Assembly: GCA_019421345.1 (NCBI GenBank) | Contig: JAHZFL010000002.1 | Span: forward strand, 1-64,000 | Origin: Roseburia sp. | GTDB taxonomy: Bacteria > Bacillota > Clostridia > Lachnospirales > Lachnospiraceae | Direction: 5' to 3' | Length of the DNA stretch: 64,000 nt | Part shown: piece by piece, positions 25,017 to 33,062 of the stretch | Layout of the letters: each line of letters begins with the position of its first letter | How positions within the stretch are numbered: the stretch's first letter is position 1 | Notes under the pieces: generated by a model | What the model was told of the DNA's origin: nothing | What the model saw: the letters and a program-made list of their open reading frames with translations, nothing else | Database searches by the model: none | Position numbers and translations under genes: made by a program

Positions 25017-26810
25017 CTATTTATATAACGGGCCGTAAGCGGCACAGGCTCTGTAATCCTGTCCTTCCTTATCCATGCCAAACGCGTTCCATGCCGCCGG
25101 ACGGAAAATATCTTCTTCCGGTACATTGTGCATCGCCACCGGAATGCGCAGCATCGAGCACATCGTGATCAAATCCGCACCGATATGACCGTAGCTGATC
25201 GCGCCATGGTTTGCGCCCCAGTTGTTCATCACATCATAAGCCGACTTAAATGCGCCCTCTCCGGTTACTCTCGGCGCAAACCATGTACACGGCCATGTAT
25301 AGTCTGTCACCTTCCAAAGCTTATGGGAAACCTCCTGGGGAAGCGCAACGGTCCAGCCCTCGCAAATCTGCAGCATCGGTCCTAAGCCTTTTACAAGATT
25401 TAATCGGATCATCGTCGCCGGCATCTCGCCCGTTGTCTCCCATCTGGAGGAAAAGCCGCCGCCGCGGAAATATCCGTTATCTGCCGCGCACCATTCCGTC
25501 GCTTGCAGGATTGCCTTCTGATCCTCCTCGGTCACCTCATACCACGGCTTCATCACCGAATTGCCGTTTTCATCCTTTGCCGCACCGTTTCCATCCAGAC
25601 ATGCCGCACCGGAATTGATCAGATGGATAAATCCGTCTGCTTCCTTTGCCACGCCCGTAAGCTCATAGCCTGCCACTCGCTTTACCGCCGCAGGACTCCA
25701 ATAGGTACGCACATCCGCAAAAATCTGCGCGCGGTGTGTCAAAAGCTTCATAAACATCATGCCAAGTCCGTTCAGCACATCATTCTCGGTTGCCAGAATA
25801 TACGGCTCACGCGCGCCGTTCCAGTCAAACGTTGTATTTAACAGCGCCTCTGGATAGTCGCAGTTCGGATAAAAATCTGTCCACTGTCTCTGTCCCTGGA
25901 ATCCTGCTGCCAGCGCATTGTGACCCAGCCGCTCCTCCTTGCAGTTGTCGGGAAGATTCGGGTTGCCGTTCATCAGGTCTTTGATGATGCACATCATCTT
26001 AACAACAAACTCCCAATCCTTTTCCTTCTCCTCCGGCGACTTTCTCACCTCATCCGGGTTCTTGTCAAAGCCTTCCTTGCAGTGCTCCTTCGTCCATGCA
26101 AGCGCCCTCTCGTATTCCTTCTGATCGTAAATATTCTCAGACATTCTGCGAATGATCTCTACCTCATCGACAGACTCCACACGCATTCCAAGATACTCCT
26201 CGATAAAATCAGTGCTGATGATAGAGCCGCCGATTCCCATGCAGATCGAACCAATCTGCAGATAGGATTTTCCGCGCATCGTAGCAACCGCCACAGCGGC
26301 ACGTCCGAAGCGAAGCAGCTTCTCCACAACATCCTTCGGAATCTCCTTCTCATCTGCCGGAAGCACGTCATGTCCGTAAATGCCGAAGGCGGGCAGTCCC
26401 TTCTGGGCATGCGTCGCAAGCACGGACGCAAGATAAACAGCACCCGGTCTCTCCGTGCCGTTAAAACCCCACACGCCTTTGATCGTCTTTGTGTCCATAT
26501 CCATGGTTTCCGAGCCGTAGCACCAGCACGGTGTTACGGTCAGCGTGATGTCTACGCCTTCTTTTTTAAATTTATCCGCACAGGCAGCGGACTCTGCCAC
26601 GCGGCTGATTGTCGTGTCGGCGATCACGACCTTTACCGGCTCTCCGTTGGAATATTTCAAATTCTTCTCAAACAGCTCCTTTGCCGCAAGCGCCATGCCC
26701 ATCGTCTGCTCCTCAAGACTTGCACGAACGTCAAGATAACCCCTTCTTCCGTCAATCGTCGGACGGATTCCGATTACCGGATAATCCCCAATCAATCTGC
26801 TTTTTGCCAT
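25017..26810 (-). CDS. fucI: L-fucose isomerase
   Basis: This 597-residue enzyme converts L-fucose to L-fuculose and is close to the 591 residues of E. coli FucI. It opens PVIGIRPTIDGRRGYLDVRASLEEQT, has the metal/active-site regions YGSETMDMD, GFNGTERPGAVYLAS, AFGIYGHDVLP and the C-terminal NWGANHGAISYGHIGADL with metal-binding His. The ATG at 26810 has AAGGAGGG seven bases before it; an open frame extending further upstream crosses the leader hairpin repeat and is not coding. It heads fucI-fucU-fucK and is divergent from an AraC regulator gene. Confidence 0.95.
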   Translation of the reverse strand: MAKSRLIGDYPVIGIRPTIDGRRGYLDVRASLEEQTMGMALAAKELFEKNLKYSNGEPVKVVIADTTISRVAESAACADKFKKEGVDITLTVTPCWCYGSETMDMDTKTIKGVWGFNGTERPGAVYLASVLATHAQKGLPAFGIYGHDVLPADEKEIPKDVVEKLLRFGRAAVAVATMRGKSYLQIGSICMGIGGSIISTDFIEEYLGMRVESVDEVEIIRRMSENIYDQKEYERALAWTKEHCKEGFDKNPDEVRKSPEEKEKDWEFVVKMMCIIKDLMNGNPNLPDNCKEERLGHNALAAGFQGQRQWTDFYPNCDYPEALLNTTFDWNGAREPYILATENDVLNGLGMMFMKLLTHRAQIFADVRTYWSPAAVKRVAGYELTGVAKEADGFIHLINSGAACLDGNGAAKDENGNSVMKPWYEVTEEDQKAILQATEWCAADNGYFRGGGFSSRWETTGEMPATMIRLNLVKGLGPMLQICEGWTVALPQEVSHKLWKVTDYTWPCTWFAPRVTGEGAFKSAYDVMNNWGANHGAISYGHIGADLITMCSMLRIPVAMHNVPEEDIFRPAAWNAFGMDKEGQDYRACAAYGPLYK

Positions 26811-26838
26811 TTTAAAGCCCTCCTTACAAACGTTTCTA

Positions 26839-26876
26839 AACAACGAGCGGCACGCTTCGCGGGTCACTCTTATGTC
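26839..26876 (+). repeat. 38-bp hairpin repeat, unit in the fucI leader
   Basis: A single copy starting AACAACGAG and ending CACTCTTATGTC, between the fucI -10 box and the fucI ribosome site. In the fucI transcript it would fold into an 11-bp stem with two mismatches and a GAA loop. Confidence 0.85.
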
Positions 26877-26897
26877 AATAAAATTTTTGTTACTTTT

Positions 26898-26903
26898 ATT
26901 ATA
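26898..26903 (-). promoter_or_regulatory. Probable -10 box of fucI
   Basis: TATAAT on the minus strand, about 90 bases before fucI. No good -35 box lies 16-18 bases upstream, which would fit dependence on the divergent AraC-type activator. Confidence 0.45.
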
Positions 26904-26906
26904 CGT

Positions 26907-26936
26907 TTGCCGTCCCCCGATTTCTTGTGTTATAAT
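26907..26936 (+). promoter_or_regulatory. Promoter of the AraC-type regulator
   Basis: TTGCCG (26907-26912) and TATAAT (26931-26936) with an 18-base spacer, about 50 bases upstream of the regulator start. It overlaps the region upstream of the fucI -10 box, so binding there could control both genes. Confidence 0.5.
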
Positions 26937-26984
26937 TACAAAAAATCGTACAATATTCACTTTTATTTTAGGAATGGGAGTTTT

Positions 26985-27839
26985 ATGAAGTATCTGGAAT
27001 ATCAGGAAAGAAGAAAACAGGGGACATTTGATTTTCCGATTGCCGTCTACCATGTGGATGAGAGACATCCTCGCTACCAGATGGTTTATCATTGGCATTT
27101 TGAATGTGAACTGCTCCGTATTATCAGCGGTCACTTTCTGCTCACGATCAACAATCAGCTCTATCGTCTCTCTGCCGGAGACATTATCTTTATTCAGGAC
27201 GGGATGCTCCACGGCGGAATGCCGCAGGGTTGCGTCTATGAAAGTCTTGTATTTGATATGAAGCTTTTATTAAAGGATAATCACATCTGCAGACAGCAGG
27301 TAGAAGCGATCATGAGCCATGAGCTGCTTATCTACCAGCAGCTTCCGGGAGACGATCTGTTCCTGCGCCAGACTACGGACACCTTATTTCAGGCGATGTA
27401 CGCCAAATACGCAGGCTATGAATTTATCGTGCAGGGCTCGTTATATCTGCTGATCGGCTTTATTTTGGAGCACAAGCTCTATTCCCTCCGTACAAAAGAA
27501 AAGGAACAGGTCTCCTATCGCCTGAAGCAATTAAAACAGGTCCTGCGCTACATCGAGGAGCACTATGCGGAGGAAATCACGCTTGAGACGCTCGCCTCGC
27601 TTGCCGGAATGAATCCGAAATATTTTTGCCGCTTTTTTCGGCAGATCACCCAGCGCACACCGATCGACTATCTGAATTATTACCGGATCGAATGTGCAAG
27701 AGAGCAACTCTCCACAACCGATACGACGATCACGGAGGTTGCTCTCAACTGCGGCTTCAACGACATCAGCTACTTTATTAAAATTTTTAAAAAATATATG
27801 GGCATTACTCCAAAGCAGTATGTTCTGCAAAAATACTGA
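26985..27839 (+). CDS. AraC family transcriptional regulator of the fucose genes
   Basis: The 284-residue protein has an N-terminal cupin sugar-binding domain (HWHFECELLRIISGHFLLTI and GDIIFIQDGMLHGGMPQ) and a C-terminal AraC domain (ITLETLASLAGMNPKYFCRFF and ITEVALNCGFNDISYFIKIFKK). The start is fixed by GGAATGGGAG seven bases before the ATG; the much longer open frame upstream runs antisense to fucI. It is the only plus-strand gene in the fucose region and is transcribed divergently from fucI, a usual place for a sugar-responsive activator. The ligand is not known. Confidence 0.88.
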   Translation: MKYLEYQERRKQGTFDFPIAVYHVDERHPRYQMVYHWHFECELLRIISGHFLLTINNQLYRLSAGDIIFIQDGMLHGGMPQGCVYESLVFDMKLLLKDNHICRQQVEAIMSHELLIYQQLPGDDLFLRQTTDTLFQAMYAKYAGYEFIVQGSLYLLIGFILEHKLYSLRTKEKEQVSYRLKQLKQVLRYIEEHYAEEITLETLASLAGMNPKYFCRFFRQITQRTPIDYLNYYRIECAREQLSTTDTTITEVALNCGFNDISYFIKIFKKYMGITPKQYVLQKY

Positions 27840-27864
27840 CGCACTTTTTCATTGATCGGCGCCG

Positions 27865-28638
27865 TCACTCCGTCTCCTCTCCATAGAGACAGGTGATATT
27901 CTTTTCCGCAAAATATGACATCCACGCATCGGATGGCTTAAGATCCGTGACAATCAGGTCAATGTCTGAAATATCGCAGATCTGGGAGAATGCCACCTTG
28001 TCAAACTTGGTGTGATCGACAGCCAGAATCCTCTGTGCTGCGGAACGCAGCATCGTCTGTTTGACCTGCGAAAACAACTCGTTTGCATCCGTGACGCCTT
28101 TGTCCATAGCAATTCCCTTGCAGGAGAAGATCGCCTTATCGGCATGAAACGAGGCAATCCCCTGCATAGCCCGTGCCCCCACAAGCGCAAGGTAATTTTC
28201 TTTCAGCGTTCCCCCGGTGGAAATGACCTCCCAGCCGTTTACATCGGTTAGCTCCACAAGCACCTCTATGGAATTGGTAATGATCGTCAGGCGTTTCCTG
28301 TCCTTAAGCATCTTCACGATTGACACCGCCGTGGTGCTTGGGTCTAAAATTATGTGATCCCCGTCATGTACCAGACCGCCGATCAGCTCCGCGATCTTTT
28401 GCTTGCCCTTCATATTTTTCTTTTTCCGGATATTAAAGGGCATATCAAAGCTGTTGCTCTCATTTAAGACTGCGCCGCCGTAGCTTTTTACCGCAAAGCC
28501 TTCCTTTTCCAGCTTATCAAGGTCTCTGCGGATTGTCTCCTCCGATACGCCGAATCGTTCGCCAAGCTCTGAGACGATCACTTTTTTCTCATCCTGAAGC
28601 TTCTCTAAAATCAAATTTCTTCTCTCTGCCGCCAGCAT
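27865..28638 (-). CDS. DeoR family transcriptional repressor of the BMC operon
   Basis: A 257-residue DeoR protein: N-terminal helix-turn-helix (VIVSELGERFGVSEETIRRDLDKLEKEG) and a C-terminal sugar-phosphate sensor domain (IILDPSTTAVSIVKML, ITNSIEVLVEL, STGGTLKENYLALVGARA). It is the last gene of the microcompartment operon, 104 bases after the BMC-T gene. Proteins of this family release DNA on binding a sugar phosphate, here plausibly fuculose-1-phosphate. The repeated AACAACA-type motifs at the main promoter near 41.75 kb are its most likely operator, by inference. Confidence 0.88.
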   Translation of the reverse strand: MLAAERRNLILEKLQDEKKVIVSELGERFGVSEETIRRDLDKLEKEGFAVKSYGGAVLNESNSFDMPFNIRKKKNMKGKQKIAELIGGLVHDGDHIILDPSTTAVSIVKMLKDRKRLTIITNSIEVLVELTDVNGWEVISTGGTLKENYLALVGARAMQGIASFHADKAIFSCKGIAMDKGVTDANELFSQVKQTMLRSAAQRILAVDHTKFDKVAFSQICDISDIDLIVTDLKPSDAWMSYFAEKNITCLYGEETE

Positions 28639-28742
28639 TCGCTTACCTCCGGTTTTTCAGTTTCCAAAGCTTTATCATAAGAGCACGCTTAAGGGGCTGC
28701 GATCACCAGTGTCAGAAGTCCCGCAGGAAACATCTGTATGCG

Positions 28743-29291
28743 CTAAATAATCGTCCGGCAGATCTGCGGATCGGGATGCGCAATGACCGAGGAATCTAAA
28801 AACATCCCGCTCTCACCCGCCGCCGCTTTTGCTTTGGCGATCGCCGCCTCACAGGCTGCAACCTCGCCGGTCAGCATCACATAAGATTTTCCGCACATCC
28901 CCTTTGCAATGCGAAGCTCGATCAGTTCCACGATCGCAGTCTTTGCCGCAATATCTGCAGCAACGATCAAAGAAGCCGCATCATAGGTCTCCAAGATTCC
29001 AAGCGCGCTCATTTTTTCGACATGGCTCGTTCCGTAGATTGCCGGAAATATAGATTCGTCAGGATTTCCCAGCACAAAGCTGCCGATCATCTCCTCCGGT
29101 CTTGTGTGCTTCGCACGCTCCACCGCCGCGTTGACTGCGCTCAAATCTCCCGCAATCAGCGCGATATATTTGCCCGGACAAACGGTCTGCGCTTCTAAAA
29201 TCTCAACATCCGCTGTCTTTACCATCTGGTCTGCCGCCAATACTCCCGCCGATACTGTTTTATATTCTATCATGCCTATTGCCTTTTGCAT
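28743..29291 (-). CDS. BMC-T trimeric shell protein (PduT-like, two BMC domains)
   Basis: The 182-residue protein contains two tandem BMC folds, residues about 2-85 (AIGMIEYKTVSAGVLAADQM) and about 95-180 (ALGILETYDAASLIVAADIA). This is the tile that forms trimers in the shell. PduT-like tiles hold an iron-sulfur cluster in a central pore through a Cys; here CGKSYVML in the second domain is the candidate. The adjacent PduS-like electron-transfer gene, two bases upstream, supports a PduT-PduS pair that moves electrons across the shell. GAGGAATAGC precedes the ATG. Confidence 0.9.
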   Translation of the reverse strand: MQKAIGMIEYKTVSAGVLAADQMVKTADVEILEAQTVCPGKYIALIAGDLSAVNAAVERAKHTRPEEMIGSFVLGNPDESIFPAIYGTSHVEKMSALGILETYDAASLIVAADIAAKTAIVELIELRIAKGMCGKSYVMLTGEVAACEAAIAKAKAAAGESGMFLDSSVIAHPDPQICRTII

Positions 29292-29293
29292 AG

Positions 29294-30643
29294 CTATTCC
29301 TCACTTCCCGGATGATTTTTGTCTGCAGTCACCACAATATACTGCGGCGTTACCTCTCTCACTGTCCCGTCGATCGACGCATGAACGGCAGCCGAGAGTC
29401 CGTCTGCCGCCGCTGCGACCGGTGTGCCGCACGTCACCCGGTCACCTGCCGAAACGACCGGTACTGCAGGAGCTCCGATATGCTGCGACAGTAAAAGCTT
29501 TACCTCTGTGCATTCCTTCCTCGTATCGGAAAGCGGCGCGTCCTTATCATATGCTGACACGCCAAGTCTTGCCGCAAGACGCTCCTCCGGCACTCTGCGG
29601 TAAGCTCTGGACGCCTTAACAGCGGAGGCCTCCACCACAGGCGGATTTACGCCCGCCTTGCGAAGTTCTGTCTTATACTCCGTGATCATCGTGCGCGGAG
29701 AAAGTCCCTGCGGACAGCTATACAGCTCGCATAACCCGCACGAGCAGCAGAACATCGTATCTAAAAACGGTTCTAGTCCGCGAAAATCACGATTTGCGGC
29801 TGACCGCATGAATAGATGAGGCGTGATCGGATGTCCCAGCGCGTTTCTAGGACACAGGTCCGTGCAGACCTCACACTGACAGCAGGCAGACGCCGCCCGT
29901 CCTACGGAAATCGCAAAACGGCTTTTTTTCTGCAGCACCAGCGGATGCTCCTTTGGCAGGAGCAGAATCGCATTTGTCGTTTTAGTCACTGTCCCGCTCT
30001 CCGTCCCGAAATTTCCCATCATCGGACCGCCGAGCATATAAACAGGCTCCTCTGTCGTGGCTGCGCCCGCCAGCAAAGCCACCTCTCCCAGACGCATCCC
30101 GACCGGCACGCGCACCGTCACCGGATGCTCCACCTCGCCGACTACGGTCACATATTTATCCGTCACCGGATGCTTTTCCCACACGGCACGATACACGTTG
30201 TAGAGCGTCTCTACGTTAAAAACAGCGACACCGCACTCAATCGGCAGTCCGCCGGGACGCACCACTTTTCCGGTTGCCTCATAGATCAGCACGACCTCAT
30301 CCCCCATCGGATAAGCGCCGGGCAGCTTGTGAATCCGCATCATGGGATATTCTGCCAACAGCTCCTCTACTGCCTCGATCGTGCTTTTGTATTCTTCCTT
30401 TATCCCGATAATCGCTTCTTTTGCATGGACTGTCTCTGCAATCAAAGCAAATGCTTTCAAAATCTCACGCGCATGTTCCTTTAATAATTGTCTGTGCAGC
30501 TTTAGGAGCGGCTCGCACTCTGCACAATTCATAAGAATAATATCTGCCTGCTCCGTAAATTTTCCATATGTCGGAAAGCCTGCTCCGCCGGCGCCGACAA
30601 TGCCGCTCTCGCGCGCGATCTTACTTAATTCCGTAATTTCCAT
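29294..30643 (-). CDS. pduS: PduS-like SLBB/RnfC electron-transfer flavoprotein
   Basis: This 449-residue protein has an RnfC-like N-terminal domain (IVGAGGAGFPTYGKF, NCAECEPLL), an SLBB domain (VTVVGEVEHPVTVRVPVG), two [4Fe-4S] motifs (ACCQCEVCTDLCPRNALG and CCSCGLCELYSCPQ) and a C-terminal biotinyl-like barrel. PduS passes electrons between NAD(P)H and the shell interior; in this B12-free system it may serve cofactor recycling or the activase. It has no clear ribosome site and starts six bases after the BMC-P stop, so it is probably translationally coupled. Confidence 0.88.
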   Translation of the reverse strand: MEITELSKIARESGIVGAGGAGFPTYGKFTEQADIILMNCAECEPLLKLHRQLLKEHAREILKAFALIAETVHAKEAIIGIKEEYKSTIEAVEELLAEYPMMRIHKLPGAYPMGDEVVLIYEATGKVVRPGGLPIECGVAVFNVETLYNVYRAVWEKHPVTDKYVTVVGEVEHPVTVRVPVGMRLGEVALLAGAATTEEPVYMLGGPMMGNFGTESGTVTKTTNAILLLPKEHPLVLQKKSRFAISVGRAASACCQCEVCTDLCPRNALGHPITPHLFMRSAANRDFRGLEPFLDTMFCCSCGLCELYSCPQGLSPRTMITEYKTELRKAGVNPPVVEASAVKASRAYRRVPEERLAARLGVSAYDKDAPLSDTRKECTEVKLLLSQHIGAPAVPVVSAGDRVTCGTPVAAAADGLSAAVHASIDGTVREVTPQYIVVTADKNHPGSEE

Positions 30644-30649
30644 ATACTT

Positions 30650-30916
30650 CTACACCAGCTTTCCAATATCATCTATGATGCCGACGATGGCGGCGTCAAT
30701 CGGCGCCTCTGCCATCCCGCATCCGATGCGCGCAGCGCTTCCCTGTGCCACCAGTACATATTCGCCGATTCCCGCTCCGATATTATCGACGGCGACCAGA
30801 CGCTTTTTTTCCTCTCCGTTTGTGCCGACCGGCTCAATCACCATAAACTTACTGCCAATCAAATTTTCCTGCTTACGGGTTGAAACGATACTTCCAGTTA
30901 CCTTCCCTATAATCAT
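30650..30916 (-). CDS. BMC-P pentameric vertex protein (EutN/CcmL family)
   Basis: The 88-residue protein caps the vertices of the polyhedral shell. It opens MIIGKVTGSIVSTRKQENLIGSK-like with the EutN/CcmL pattern, then KFMVIEP, AVDNIGAGIGEYVLVAQGSAAR and a C-terminal DAAIVGIID. GAGGGAGAG lies before the ATG. It sits between pduL and pduS. Confidence 0.93.
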   Translation of the reverse strand: MIIGKVTGSIVSTRKQENLIGSKFMVIEPVGTNGEEKKRLVAVDNIGAGIGEYVLVAQGSAARIGCGMAEAPIDAAIVGIIDDIGKLV

Positions 30917-30944
30917 TTCTCTCCCTCATTTCCATCCTTCTGTT

Positions 30945-31601
30945 CTACGCTTTTACAATTACCGCCATATCTCCGCATTTGATGTCGCTGGCATTTGCCT
31001 CATCCGTATCAATATGCATCTCCAGCGTAAAGCTTTCATCCACGCGGATCTTTACATGCTCAAACATTGTGCCGCGCTCGTTTTCCACACGCACGCTCAC
31101 ACGATCTCCATCGCTGACGCCGCAGGCTGCGGCATCCTTTGGCGACATATGGATATGCCTTGCCGCAACAATACAGCCTTCCTTACAGTAAACCGCTCCC
31201 TTAGGTCCCACGATCGCGATTGGCGCAGATGCCTCAATGTCCCCGGATTCGCGTACCGGAACGCTGATACCAAGCTTTCTGGCATCCGTCGTGCTGATCT
31301 CCACCTGTGTTGCGCTGCGGACAGGACCCAATACCCTGACATTCTCGATCGCTCTCAATTTCAGACCGACAATCGTGCAGCATTCATTCGCCGCAAACTG
31401 TCCGCCCATCAGCTCCTTCTTTTTTGTTAATTGATAGCCCGCGCCAAAAAGAGTTTCCACATCCTCCTGTGTCAGGTGGATATGTCTGGCGCTCACGCCG
31501 ACCGGAACCAAAAATCCGTCTCCTCTGTCTCTCTCCTTTTGCATACTTGCAAGTACCATCCGTGTCAGCGCTTCGATTTCATTTCTTTCCAAATTTTTCA
31601 C
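30945..31601 (-). CDS. pduL: PduL phosphate propanoyltransferase
   Basis: The 218-residue enzyme exchanges CoA and phosphate on propionyl-CoA, recycling CoA inside the shell and giving propionyl-phosphate. The two zinc-binding repeats are visible as VGVSARHIHLTQED (about residue 33) and VAARHIHMSPKDAA (about 145), with the pseudo-repeated beta barrels between. Residues 5-22 (ERNEIEALTRMVLASMQK) form an amphipathic helix like the encapsulation peptides on other cargo here. The start is a GTG with AAGGAG eight bases upstream. It is separated from the shell genes by 346 bases of hairpin repeats. Confidence 0.93.
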   Translation of the reverse strand: MKNLERNEIEALTRMVLASMQKERDRGDGFLVPVGVSARHIHLTQEDVETLFGAGYQLTKKKELMGGQFAANECCTIVGLKLRAIENVRVLGPVRSATQVEISTTDARKLGISVPVRESGDIEASAPIAIVGPKGAVYCKEGCIVAARHIHMSPKDAAACGVSDGDRVSVRVENERGTMFEHVKIRVDESFTLEMHIDTDEANASDIKCGDMAVIVKA

Positions 31602-31686
31602 CTACCGTTCTCCTTATCAAAAAGAGTTTCGCTTGCGAAACTCTCCGCCTGCGGCGGATCGCAGTTGCGACATGATTCGATTCCGA

Positions 31687-31742
31687 CGCAGTGCGATCCC
31701 CCGGAGGGTTCTACTTGATGGGGAACAAAGTTTCCTATCAAG
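31687..31742 (-). repeat. Second dispersed hairpin repeat, copy A
   Basis: On the minus strand a CTTGAT...ATCAAG hairpin (31714-31742) is followed by CCTCCGGGGGATCGCACTGC. The same order, with different but paired stem bases, recurs at 63597-63652. Confidence 0.75.
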
Positions 31743-31863
31743 TAACAAAAGTGTGCTTCGCACACGCATTGTATTTTTTGACATAGGCTCACAGAGCAAT
31801 TTCCCCTATTTCATCAAAAAGCACTGCTGCCCAAAATTCCCGAAAGTTTCAGACGGCAGTGCA

Positions 31864-31936
31864 AACAACGAGTAGCTCACAGAGAGCTACTCTAATGTCA
31901 ACAACGAGCAGCTCACAGAGAGCTACTCTGGATGTC
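31864..31936 (+). repeat. Hairpin repeat, two tandem units
   Basis: Units at 31864-31899 and 31900-31936 begin AACAACGAG. The first has a perfect 9-bp stem GAGTAGCTC/GAGCTACTC around ACAGA; the second has one C/A mismatch. These are shorter (36-37 bp) and differ in loop from the other units but share the flanks. Confidence 0.85.
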
Positions 31937-31947
31937 AAACAAAGCAA

Positions 31948-32226
31948 TTATTTGATTTTCGGAAGGATCCCCTCCACATCCGTATGCGGTCTTGGAATCA
32001 CATGCTGCGCTACAAGCTCGCCAAGTCTCTCTGCATTCGCTGCGCCTGCTTCTACGGCTGATTTTACTGCACCGACGTCGCCGCGCACCATGATCGTCAC
32101 CAGACCGGAACCAATCTTCTCCGTTCCAACCAGTGTCACGTTTGCCGCCTTACACATCGTGTCCGCTGCCTCGATCGCTGCCGTAAGTCCTCTTGTTTCC
32201 ACCATTCCTAATGCTTCCTGTGCCAT
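31948..32226 (-). CDS. BMC-H hexameric shell protein (PduA/EutM type)
   Basis: The 92-residue protein is a single BMC domain: ALGMVETRGLTAAIEAADTM, then VGTEKIGSGLVTIMVRGDVG with the pore loop, and ending HVIPRPHTDVEGILP. It is about four-fifths identical to the BMC-H encoded at 32728-33015. It has GGGGGAAG upstream and is the last shell gene before the hairpin-rich gap. Confidence 0.95.
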   Translation of the reverse strand: MAQEALGMVETRGLTAAIEAADTMCKAANVTLVGTEKIGSGLVTIMVRGDVGAVKSAVEAGAANAERLGELVAQHVIPRPHTDVEGILPKIK

Positions 32227-32238
32227 AATGCTTCCCCC

Positions 32239-32724
32239 TTATTTTTTGTGGTCATTTTCCTGTTTTCTCGTTCTGCTTTTCTTTTTTTCCGTGATCTGTT
32301 CCGTGATGTCTGCTGTCTCCGGCGCTTTCGCTTCCTTAGGCTCTGCTGCTGTCTCCGGCACTTTTACTTCCTTAGGCTCTGCTGCTGTCTCCGGCGCTTT
32401 TACTTCCTTAGGCTCTGCCTTCGCGCTGTCCTTTTTCAGTCTGCCCGCGCTTCTTTCCACCATCCGCCGAATCTCCTCGCACGGCGATGCAATCACACCG
32501 GAGGACGCCAGAATATGACGATTCTTTGTACAGATGTCAGTTGCCGCCTCAACGGCTGCGTTCACATCCGAGACAGCTCCCTCAACGATGATCGTTACCA
32601 GTCTTCCTCCAAGCTTACGCTCCCATGTGACAAGAGAAACGTCTGACGCCTTGCACATCGCGTCTAAGGAATCAACTGCGGCAACAACGCCGGAAACCTC
32701 GATCAACCCATATGAGCTCCCCAT
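32239..32724 (-). CDS. BMC-H shell protein with repetitive charged C-terminal tail
   Basis: Residues 1-90 are a BMC domain (YGLIEVSGVVAAVDSLDAM, RLVTIIVEGAVSDVNAAVEA). Residues about 103-138 are three 12-residue repeats of the form AEPKEVKAPETA, followed by a lysine/arginine-rich end KKKSRTRKQENDHKK. The repeats are also visible in the DNA as three 36-base copies. Such tails on shell tiles are thought to face the lumen or cytosol and to bind cargo or other structures; which is not known here. No clear ribosome site precedes the ATG, which lies three bases after the previous stop, so coupling is likely. Confidence 0.85.
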   Translation of the reverse strand: MGSSYGLIEVSGVVAAVDSLDAMCKASDVSLVTWERKLGGRLVTIIVEGAVSDVNAAVEAATDICTKNRHILASSGVIASPCEEIRRMVERSAGRLKKDSAKAEPKEVKAPETAAEPKEVKVPETAAEPKEAKAPETADITEQITEKKKSRTRKQENDHKK

Positions 32725-32727
32725 AGC

Positions 32728-33015
32728 TTATTTGCCCTGCGGGAATCCCGGAAGGATCTTCTCCACATCCGTGTGCGGTCTCGGAATGACATGCTGTGCC
32801 ACAAGCTCTCCGAGACGGCTTGCCGCTGCCGCACCGGATTCCACGGATGCCTTCACTGCTCCGACATCGCCGCGCACCATAACAGTGACAAGTCCCGATC
32901 CGATCTTTTCTGTTCCAACCAAAGATACCTCCGCCGACTTTGTCATTGCGTCCGCTGCCTCGATCGCTGCCGTAAGTCCTCTTGTCTCTACCATTCCCAA
33001 TGCTTCCTGTGCCAT
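32728..33015 (-). CDS. BMC-H hexameric shell protein (PduA/EutM type), paralogue
   Basis: A 95-residue single BMC domain, ALGMVETRGLTAAIEAADAM near the start and HVIPRPHTDVEKILPG at the end, differing from the product of 31948-32226 mainly in residues 23-31 and 57-67. The shared first 22 residues point to recent duplication. AGAGGAAG lies upstream of the ATG. Confidence 0.95.
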   Translation of the reverse strand: MAQEALGMVETRGLTAAIEAADAMTKSAEVSLVGTEKIGSGLVTVMVRGDVGAVKASVESGAAAASRLGELVAQHVIPRPHTDVEKILPGFPQGK

Positions 33016-33062
33016 TTTACTTCCTCTCTTTCTGCCTTTTCCCGGCTTGCAAATTTTATTTT

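Larger units (their letters stand above)
31602..31947. other. 346-base gene-free, hairpin-rich gap in the BMC operon
   Basis: No coding sequence is credible here. The stretch holds, in plus-strand order, a perfect 9-bp hairpin (31624-31643), a CCGCC/GGCGG hairpin (31645-31657), the second-family repeat (31687-31742), a GTGTGC/GCACAC hairpin (31751-31765), a GCACTGC/GCAGTGC pair (31821-31862) and two units of the 38-bp repeat family (31864-31936). No promoter for pduL and no terminator with a T run were convincing. Confidence 0.8.

Noticed and set aside
25920..26984. Long upstream extension of the AraC regulator frame
   Set aside because: It is antisense to fucI and crosses the hairpin repeat; a good ribosome site and conserved N-terminus fix the start at 26985.
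26811..27212. Upstream extension of the fucI frame
   Set aside because: It runs antisense through the regulator gene and the leader repeat; AAGGAGGG before 26810 marks the start.
31859..32518. Plus-strand open frame with repeated Ser/Thr-rich peptide
   Set aside because: It reads the hairpin repeats and then the reverse strand of two shell genes; composition is an artefact.
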